The notes beneath the pieces are model-generated. The model searched no databases and was not told the DNA's origin. It saw only the letters and a program-made list of their open reading frames with translations. DNA of 64,000 nt, taken from assembly GCA_000230935.2 (NCBI GenBank), contig AGIQ01000001.1:930001-994000 (forward strand). The letters are read 5' to 3'. Shown here piece after piece: positions 58,246 to 64,000 of this stretch. The DNA comes from Mycolicibacterium rhodesiae JS60 (GTDB lineage: Bacteria; Actinomycetota; Actinomycetes; Mycobacteriales; Mycobacteriaceae). Each line of letters opens with the position of its first letter. Position 1 is the stretch's first letter. The position numbers and the translations under genes are program-made.

Positions 58246-59033
58246 CTTCCCGAGCCACGGATAGTTCGCCGAAACGGTCGAACTCGGAGTACGCCGACGT
58301 CCCGGACATGTTCCGGACGCTGGCGACACTCGAACCCGACTCCGCCGAACAGCAGCGCTACCGCGACAGCATCGTGGAGCGGTGCCTGCCGCTGGCCGAC
58401 CACATCGCCCGCCGATTCGACGGCCGCGGCGAACCGCGGGACGACCTGGTTCAGGTAGCCCGCGTCGGCCTGGTCAACGCGGTCATCCGCTATGACGTCG
58501 AAGCCGGTTCGGATTTCGTGTCGTTCGCGGTGCCCACGATCATGGGCGAGGTGCGGCGGCACTTCCGCGACAACAGCTGGTCGGTCAAGGTTCCGCGCCG
58601 GCTCAAGGAACTGCACCTGCGGCTCGGTGCCGCGACTTCGGAGTTGTCCCAGCGGCTCGGGCGCGCACCGACCGCCTCCGAACTCGCCGAAGAGCTCGGC
58701 ATGGAGCGGGAAGAGGTCGTCGAGGGCTTGGTCGCAGGCAGCTCGTACAACACCTTGTCGATCGACAGCGGTGGCAGCGGCGGCGACGAGGACGCGCCGG
58801 CGATCGTCGACACCCTCGGCGATGTCGACTTGAGCCTGGATCAGATCGAGAATCGCGAAGCGTTGCGCCCGCTGCTCGAACAATTGCCCGAGCGGGAGCG
58901 CACGGTGCTTCTGCTGCGGTTCTTCGAGTCGCTCACCCAGACTCAGATCGCCGAGCGTGTCGGCATCTCACAGATGCACGTCTCGCGGCTGCTGGCGAAG
59001 TCGCTAGCTCGGCTCCGCGACCAGCTCGAGTAG
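58242..59033 (+). CDS. sigF: RNA polymerase sigma factor SigF
   Basis: 263 residues. Region 2 includes IARRFDGRGEPRDDLVQVAR and VPTIMGEVRRHFRDNSWSVK, region 3 has RRLKELHLRLGAATSELSQR, and region 4 has QIAERVGISQMHVSRLLAKS. It is the general-stress and stationary-phase sigma factor that reads the GTTT/GGGTA promoters seen in this window. GTG start, translationally coupled to rsbW. Its 3' end overlaps the convergent STAS gene by 30 bases. Confidence 0.95.
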   Translation: MTSRATDSSPKRSNSEYADVPDMFRTLATLEPDSAEQQRYRDSIVERCLPLADHIARRFDGRGEPRDDLVQVARVGLVNAVIRYDVEAGSDFVSFAVPTIMGEVRRHFRDNSWSVKVPRRLKELHLRLGAATSELSQRLGRAPTASELAEELGMEREEVVEGLVAGSSYNTLSIDSGGSGGDEDAPAIVDTLGDVDLSLDQIENREALRPLLEQLPERERTVLLLRFFESLTQTQIAERVGISQMHVSRLLAKSLARLRDQLE

Positions 59034-59399
59034 CCGTCGGGGCTCGCCGTCGAGCAATGCGACCGCCTCGGCGACGGAGTCGGCCACCGGCAGCGTGTGG
59101 TCGGGATCGCAGACCCGCAGCAGCCGGGAGACCGCCCCGCCGGCCACCATCGCCCATCGTGCCGAGGCATTGGCACATCGGACGTTGACGGTGTGCAGGG
59201 CTGAGAATCCGGCCGTTCCGAAGAATTGCAACGGACTGAGGTCCAGGACCAGGTGCGTGCCCGCGGCGGCGCACTCGTCGACATGGTCGGCGAAGGCGGC
59301 GGCATTGGATGCGTCGAGTTCGCCCTGGACGGTGATGATTCCGACGTTGTCGGTGGACCATTGGGTGGTGAAGTGGATGACAGACACTAGTGACTCCAT
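59004..59399 (-). CDS. STAS-domain anti-anti-sigma factor-like protein
   Basis: 131 residues from the ATG at 59399. The SpoIIAA/RsbV fold is clear: IITVQGELDASNAAAFADHV, then LDLSPLQFFGTAGFSALHTV. The position phosphorylated in SpoIIAA (Ser in DSSGL) is Thr62 here (FGTAGF). Such proteins free a sigma factor by binding its RsbW-type inhibitor. Proximity to sigF, convergent with a 30-base overlap, suggests it acts on UsfX. I do not recall this gene at the M. tuberculosis sigF locus. Confidence 0.83.
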   Translation of the reverse strand: MESLVSVIHFTTQWSTDNVGIITVQGELDASNAAAFADHVDECAAAGTHLVLDLSPLQFFGTAGFSALHTVNVRCANASARWAMVAGGAVSRLLRVCDPDHTLPVADSVAEAVALLDGEPRRLLELVAEPS

Positions 59400-59615
59400 C
59401 AGTGAACGAGTATTCGTACTGTGGATCACGTCAGAGACGGTATGCCCGTAAGGTGCGGGAGCTCGCGCGCCCCGCACGTCATTGACTCTTTGACGTGTTT
59501 CGGGCGGCTGTTAACTCAACCTGTCTTGAACACTACGCCACCCGGGTAACCATGTGCCAGCGATCGTGACGGGTTCTCATCATGCTCACACCCACGCACC
59601 AGTCACACTGGTGGT

Positions 59616-60161
59616 ATGTCGAAGTGCGACCAGATAGCCGGCGTGCTGCTGGCCGCCGGCGCAGGCACCCGCTATGGAATGCCGAAAGTTCTTGCTGCCC
59701 ATGGACTGTGGCTGCGTTCGGCGGTGGCGGCGCTGTCCGGGGGTGGTTGTGACGACGTGGTGGTCGTGCTCGGCGCGGCCGTTGTGGACGTTCCCGCGCC
59801 GGCGCGCGGGGTGATTGCGCAGGATTGGCAGCAGGGGATGGGCGCCTCACTGCGCACGGGTCTGGCCGCGGTACCCGACGCCGATTTCGCAGTGGTGCTC
59901 ACCGTCGACACCCCTGACATCGGCGATGACGTGGTCGGTCGGGTACTCGAGGCGGCTCGTTCGTCGCGATCCGGTATCGCCAGGGCCACCTACGACGGAC
60001 GGCCCGGACATCCGGTCGCCATCGCTCGCAGACATTGGCCGACACTGCTCGCAACGCTGAACAGTGACGAGGGCGCACGCCGCTTCTTGGCCGGCCGCCC
60101 GGACGTGGTGACGGTCGAGTGTTCCGACCTGGCGACGGGTTTGGATGTCGACGAGCCATGA
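59616..60161 (+). CDS. MobA-like nucleotidyltransferase
   Basis: 181 residues. The N-terminal nucleotide-binding motif AGVLLAAGAGTRYGMPKVLA and the metal site VLTVDTPDIGDDVV define the NTP-transferase (MobA/MocA) fold, and GRPGHPVAIARRHWPTL is the conserved loop of MocA-type enzymes. These transfer CMP or GMP to molybdopterin. With a molybdopterin oxidoreductase in the window a cofactor-maturation role is possible, but the two are 30 kb apart. Confidence 0.8.
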   Translation: MSKCDQIAGVLLAAGAGTRYGMPKVLAAHGLWLRSAVAALSGGGCDDVVVVLGAAVVDVPAPARGVIAQDWQQGMGASLRTGLAAVPDADFAVVLTVDTPDIGDDVVGRVLEAARSSRSGIARATYDGRPGHPVAIARRHWPTLLATLNSDEGARRFLAGRPDVVTVECSDLATGLDVDEP

Positions 60162-60203
60162 CTTCGTCGCCGTCACTGGCTGACGGCGCACCAGCAGAGG
60201 CCG

Positions 60204-60545
60204 TCAGAGCTCGTCGATCTTGACCAGTCCGTCTTGAAGCGCACGGGCGACGAGAGCGGCCTTCGTCGGAGCAGGCCGGCCTGCCGCAGCGTACTTCGCG
60301 CGTACCCGCTGTAGTAGTGATCGCACCGTCGCGGCCGAGATTTGCAGCCTCTTGGCCACTCCATCCTTGGTGTCGTCGTGGATCCAGGCGATCAATACCT
60401 CTCTTTCCCGCAGTGTGAGCACCGGTCGAACCAGCGCGACCGGACCGTGGGACGCCTTCTTGTTCGTGGAGCGCGGGATGTAGGGTGCAATCTCCGCGGC
60501 AAGCTGTTGCGGCGAGCTCATGGCGACAGACCCCGGGCTGTACAT
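60204..60545 (-). CDS. Small LuxR-type DNA-binding protein
   Basis: 113 residues. A LuxR/GerE helix-turn-helix fills the C-terminal half (LTLREREVLIAWIHDDTKDG, then AKRLQISAATVRSLLQRVRA). The N-terminal half has no recognisable sensor. It starts right after the glycosyltransferase stop, so it is the last gene of the envelope operon; an internal ATG at 60521 is possible. It may regulate that operon. Confidence 0.8.
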   Translation of the reverse strand: MYSPGSVAMSSPQQLAAEIAPYIPRSTNKKASHGPVALVRPVLTLREREVLIAWIHDDTKDGVAKRLQISAATVRSLLQRVRAKYAAAGRPAPTKAALVARALQDGLVKIDEL

Positions 60546-62144
60546 CTAGGCCGATTCAGCTTTCGCACCATCTTCCTCCTTCTCCCATACCGGAGCAATT
60601 GCAGCAGAGCGTGTTTGCCCCTTCGTAGTGATTCCTCGCAGTCCGCCGACAGCCTCGTCGAGCGTATGCAGGTCGTGTCCGTGCTCGGTCTTGTCCCAGA
60701 AGTGGCGCATTCGGGGATTCGCTAGTTCGTAGCACGCTTTCAACAGCGACAGAACCGTCAGCATCGGCCAGACACCGGCAAGGACGAGAACCATGTACTT
60801 GACCGTGCCGAAGCCTCCGAATTTGGTTGCAGCGGCGACGTGCTGGAGAAACAACGCAAAGTTGCCGAATACCAGGAGCAGCACGCCCAGGTACAGCAAC
60901 AAGCCGGGGAAGAGTTGCTCGATCGCTGGTGACCGTGTCATGAAGTAGGCGACAGTCAGCGCCCACGACAGGGCGCTGAGCAGGATTGAAAATGGGGTTC
61001 CGATGAGGAACAGGACGTAGACCAACCACCGGACAGCCCCCATCTGGCCAATCGTGCGCAGTGGACTTCGTGTGAAGATCAAGCCCGTCTGCATATAGCC
61101 CTTGAGCCAACGCGATTTCTGCCCGATCAGCGTTTTGGTCCGAGTGGTTGCCACTTCCTTGGTGACACTGTCGAGCATGGCGATCTTGAAACCGTGAAGC
61201 GCGAGCGCCCCGGCAAGGTCGGCGTCCTCGGTGACATTGAACATGTCCCAGATCCCAGCCCACTTGACGCCAGGCGGCTGCTGTTCGGGATCGATACTGA
61301 CCCGCGTGAGCAACTCCAGACGGAAGTGGTTCGACGTACCTCCCAGGGGTGGGATCAGGCCCAGCCATGCCATGCCGGGCAGCACCCACCCGAAATGGAT
61401 GTGATACTCCACCCACATGAGCCGAGAAACCCAGGTGCTCGTTTCGTTGGCGAACTCCAGCTGCGCCTGCAGGCAGACGACATTTGAATCGAGCCAGTCG
61501 TAGGCCCGGAACATGCCGACGGACTTGAGGAGTTGATCGGGTTCGGGGCGGTCTTCTGCATCGTAGATGACACAGAGCCGGGCCGCCCGCTCCTTCCTGG
61601 AGAGCTCGCGCGAATCATCAATTGCCTTGTGAGCGCCATAATTCAGCGCCCGTTGCTTGCCGTAGGGTTTCACATCGGGAACCTCGACCACCTCGACGAA
61701 ATCCGGCAGTGTCAGCGCGTCGGCCGCGTCGCGGGTGGCCTGATCTCGGTCACGCGTTTCCACCAGCAGTTTGACTTGCAACCGGTCCTTCGGATACTGA
61801 AGTGCAGTCATGCCGCGGACCATCGGCTCGACCATGTCGGGTTCCCGAAACATCGGGATCAGAACCAGATAGTGGGGCAAGTCGGGGTCGTCGACGTCTG
61901 GCAGGTCATAGTCCGGATAGCGGTATCGCGTGGAGGCGTACCACAGGCCCATCTTCAGGGGGCCCACGAACACGGCGAAGAAGATCAGCACCGTGGCGAC
62001 GGCAACCTTGGCCACGGTGAGCGGGATGAAGATGAGTCCCGCAACACCGAGCGTGAGCATCAGTGCGATGCACACCAGCTGTCCTGTGTTGACGACCGTG
62101 GCGGCCGTGTGCCGTACGGGATCGGTGGATTTCAGTTTGAGCAC
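60546..62144 (-). CDS. Processive GT2 membrane glycosyltransferase
   Basis: 532 residues. Two N-terminal membrane helices, then a GT2 domain: LVLIPMFREPDMVEPMVRGM opens it, VIYDAEDRPEPDQL gives the DxD, NVTEDADLAG the catalytic TED, and QKSRWLKGYMQT the QxxRW motif. Four or more C-terminal helices follow. This is the architecture of cellulose- or chitin-synthase-like enzymes and of the bacterial N4 receptor protein. It would polymerise a sugar at the inner membrane. It sits 2 bases after the upstream gene's stop and starts with GTG. Confidence 0.9.
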   Translation of the reverse strand: MLKLKSTDPVRHTAATVVNTGQLVCIALMLTLGVAGLIFIPLTVAKVAVATVLIFFAVFVGPLKMGLWYASTRYRYPDYDLPDVDDPDLPHYLVLIPMFREPDMVEPMVRGMTALQYPKDRLQVKLLVETRDRDQATRDAADALTLPDFVEVVEVPDVKPYGKQRALNYGAHKAIDDSRELSRKERAARLCVIYDAEDRPEPDQLLKSVGMFRAYDWLDSNVVCLQAQLEFANETSTWVSRLMWVEYHIHFGWVLPGMAWLGLIPPLGGTSNHFRLELLTRVSIDPEQQPPGVKWAGIWDMFNVTEDADLAGALALHGFKIAMLDSVTKEVATTRTKTLIGQKSRWLKGYMQTGLIFTRSPLRTIGQMGAVRWLVYVLFLIGTPFSILLSALSWALTVAYFMTRSPAIEQLFPGLLLYLGVLLLVFGNFALFLQHVAAATKFGGFGTVKYMVLVLAGVWPMLTVLSLLKACYELANPRMRHFWDKTEHGHDLHTLDEAVGGLRGITTKGQTRSAAIAPVWEKEEDGAKAESA

Positions 62145-62146
62145 CG

Positions 62147-63709
62147 CTACTCCTTGGCCTTGTACACGAGGTAGAGGTCGTTGCTGAAGACTTCGGTGTA
62201 GTCGTTCAGTTTGGCGGAGTCCTCCAGTTCGCGAAACGCCTCGTCCGACCCGTTACCGCCGCGCATGACGATCCACCTGATTCGTTGACCGGGCGGATTA
62301 CTCAGTGCTGGATCCCATTTCTGATAGCTTCCCTCATACACATTGTTGGACAACGGAATTCGGGCATGAAACAGCACTGATTCATTGCCGAACGATTCGA
62401 TGAGTATGACTCCGCCGTCATAGTGCTCGCGAAGGAATTCGCTTGTGGCGATAGCAGTTGCCGGGAATCCAATGCTTCCTTCCCGCGCGGTGACGATCTG
62501 TGTCGGGCCGCCGGGTATCAGTGGGAGTAAGGTGCAGGCGGCGGCTGCGGCCAGTCCGGCGATCCAACTGCGCGCCGGAAGAATGCTGATCACGTATGAC
62601 ACGAGCACTGCAGCGGGTAGCACCATCAGAAGGCCGAACCGCACGTTGTACAGGTCGTGGGTGATCTGCTCAACGTGCAGAGGTCGCTGGCCGACTGTCA
62701 GAGCGGTGACGAAGAACGGCGCGATGGTCAGTAGTCCGAGCACGGGAAGAATCACGAGGGAACGGCGCCGGATCACCAGGACTATAACGCCGAGAATCGA
62801 CGCGAGCACAACAGCGATTCCGAGGTTTTCCACCACGGCATACCAATAGGTTTTGGCGGCCACGGCGGGATGCCCGACGGCAAGTTCGCCCTCGCCGACC
62901 CACAGCGACGGTTTGGCGTACTTGCCGCTCTGAAAGTTCAGTGGGTTACCGAAGATCAGCAGGTTCCAGCCCAGCCACATCGCGATGGCAGCCCCGGCGA
63001 GGAAGCCGAAACCCAATGTGACGCCGGCAATTGCCTGACGGCCGTACTGCCGCCACGCAACGAGCGCGACAATGCCTCCGACGACAATCGTGAACGGCCA
63101 CGCCTCGTAGCGCGTCAGGCATGCGATGAACGCGGCAATCGCCGCGGCGAACAGATATGGGTACTTGCGGTCGTGCTCTTCGGTCTGGATCCACTGCTGG
63201 AGGTAGTACGTGGACGCCGCAATGCCGGCGAATAGCAGCAGCTCCGTCATCGGAGTCGACTGCATGTAGAGGACATTGGGGTTGAGCGCGAACACCGCCA
63301 GACCGGCTAGCGAGGGGATCTTGCTGCGCGTCAACCCGAAGGCGGTCTTGTACACGTAAACGCAGGCGACGACGTAGCTGGCCATGCTCACAGCGCTGCC
63401 TGCGAAACCGCTGTAGTAGAACGGCGTGAACCAGACCAGCGGCAGCATCAAGATGTGGGGCAACGGCAACCAAACCCCGCCCAGCTGGGCGAAACCCGAG
63501 GTCGGGCTGTTCAGCGTACGGGCAGCGATCTGCAGGTGCGAGATCGAGTCCTTGTAGCCCAGTGCCATTCCCTTGCTGGCGAAATAGGCGTAGGCACTTG
63601 CCGACATGACCGCCGCACCCAGAGCAACCCAGGCAGCGGTGCGATCCGGGCGGACGGCAACCTCCGGTCCCGGGGTGTCCGCCCGCGTTTCACTCTCTTG
63701 GACGGTCAC
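62147..63709 (-). CDS. Multi-spanning ArnT/PMT-like membrane protein
   Basis: 520 residues with about ten to twelve membrane segments (for example TAWVALGAAVMSASAYAYFA near the N terminus). The loop after the first helix contains KDSISHLQIAARTLNSPTSG, like the DE/DS loops of GT-C enzymes, and a periplasmic domain follows near the C terminus. A lipid-linked sugar transferase role is likely but the donor is unknown. The GTG start overlaps the upstream glycosyltransferase stop by four bases. Confidence 0.78.
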   Translation of the reverse strand: MTVQESETRADTPGPEVAVRPDRTAAWVALGAAVMSASAYAYFASKGMALGYKDSISHLQIAARTLNSPTSGFAQLGGVWLPLPHILMLPLVWFTPFYYSGFAGSAVSMASYVVACVYVYKTAFGLTRSKIPSLAGLAVFALNPNVLYMQSTPMTELLLFAGIAASTYYLQQWIQTEEHDRKYPYLFAAAIAAFIACLTRYEAWPFTIVVGGIVALVAWRQYGRQAIAGVTLGFGFLAGAAIAMWLGWNLLIFGNPLNFQSGKYAKPSLWVGEGELAVGHPAVAAKTYWYAVVENLGIAVVLASILGVIVLVIRRRSLVILPVLGLLTIAPFFVTALTVGQRPLHVEQITHDLYNVRFGLLMVLPAAVLVSYVISILPARSWIAGLAAAAACTLLPLIPGGPTQIVTAREGSIGFPATAIATSEFLREHYDGGVILIESFGNESVLFHARIPLSNNVYEGSYQKWDPALSNPPGQRIRWIVMRGGNGSDEAFRELEDSAKLNDYTEVFSNDLYLVYKAKE

Positions 63710-64000
63710 GTCGCCTCCTGGCTGAGATAGGGCAGCACTGGGGTCAGCGGCTCGGCGACTGGTGCCACCGGCTTCCTGGCGACATCACGGCGGGCGCTCA
63801 GCTCGCGTCGGACGGTGTACAGGTCGGCGAACGACCGCAGGACGACCTTCGGCTGCAGCCCCGACTGCGTGCCGCTGGCGCGGGGATAGTGCGGAACCGG
63901 AACCTCGATGAAGCTGTGCCCCGCTCTGTGCAGTCGCGCCAGCAATTCCGGGGAGATCGCGGCGAAGTCGCTCTGTAAGTCCTTCGCCACTGCCGCGATC
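63706..64000 (-). CDS. GT2 glycosyltransferase, C-terminal part (cut by window end)
   Basis: The frame is open to the window end. The visible 98 residues include ISPELLARLHRAGHSFIEVP, then VPHYPRASGTQSGLQPKVVL and RSFADLYTVRREL, which match the C-terminal domain of polyprenol-phosphate sugar synthases (DPM1-like GT2). It would make the lipid-linked sugar used by the downstream ArnT/PMT-like protein. The N-terminal catalytic domain lies outside the window. Confidence 0.82.
   Translation of the reverse strand, partial: IAAVAKDLQSDFAAISPELLARLHRAGHSFIEVPVPHYPRASGTQSGLQPKVVLRSFADLYTVRRELSARRDVARKPVAPVAEPLTPVLPYLSQEAT

Noticed and set aside
1..64000. tRNA, rRNA, CRISPR arrays, insertion sequences and phage genes
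   Set aside because: I looked for cloverleaf-like runs, repeated spacers, transposase motifs and integrases and saw none that I could support by eye; a dedicated tRNA scan was not possible.

Overview
The window looks like chromosome from a high-GC actinobacterium of the Mycobacterium/Mycolicibacterium group. The evidence is protein-level recognition of lpdA, glpD, lhr, nei, pcd, lat, sigF with its anti-sigma factor, a 13E12-type HNH gene with a LexA box, a full mce operon, mycobacterial hemophore-like exported proteins, and many GTG starts and 4-base gene overlaps. I see no tRNA, rRNA, insertion sequence or CRISPR array.

The two flanks follow the gene order I remember from M. tuberculosis. 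The left flank (0.6-12.5 kb) carries a gamma-glutamylcyclotransferase-like gene, lpdA, glpD, an RluA-type pseudouridine synthase, a membrane protein, nei, the DUF222-HNH gene and lhr. The right flank (50-59 kb) carries the lysine catabolism genes pcd, an HglS/DUF1338 enzyme, an lrp regulator and lat. It continues with small stress-type proteins, a glycosyltransferase, rsbW(usfX)-sigF and a STAS antagonist. SigF-type promoters (GTTT-N15-17-GGGTA, one with TGGTAT) precede three of these units. The last 4 kb is a minus-strand envelope glycosylation operon (a GT2 cut by the window end, a multi-TM protein, a processive GT2) that ends with a small LuxR-type regulator.

Between lhr and pcd lie about 37 kb of accessory genes. 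From 12.5 to 26 kb there is a cyclase/AAA regulator, a probable operon ferredoxin-ferredoxin reductase-CYP-LuxR/AAA regulator, a hemophore-like protein, an epoxide hydrolase, a TetR regulator, a frameshifted Tat-exported metallophosphoesterase and a SnoaL-fold remnant.

From 26 to 50 kb there is what looks like one regulated uptake-and-catabolism island. It holds a molybdopterin oxidoreductase, an APH-like kinase, an aldehyde dehydrogenase, a P450 with its ferredoxin, a D-aminoacylase-type amidohydrolase, a GMC oxidoreductase, four exported proteins and a complete mce importer (two YrbE permeases, six Mce proteins, two accessory proteins). Two unusual Lrp/AsnC regulators with duplicated DNA-binding halves sit at 28.4 and 37.2 kb. 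A short motif, YGCGTAKCR or its core TGCGTA, recurs in front of nearly every transcription unit of the island. I propose it as the operator of this system. The imported substrate is unknown; a hydrophobic alcohol, amide or ester would fit the enzymes.
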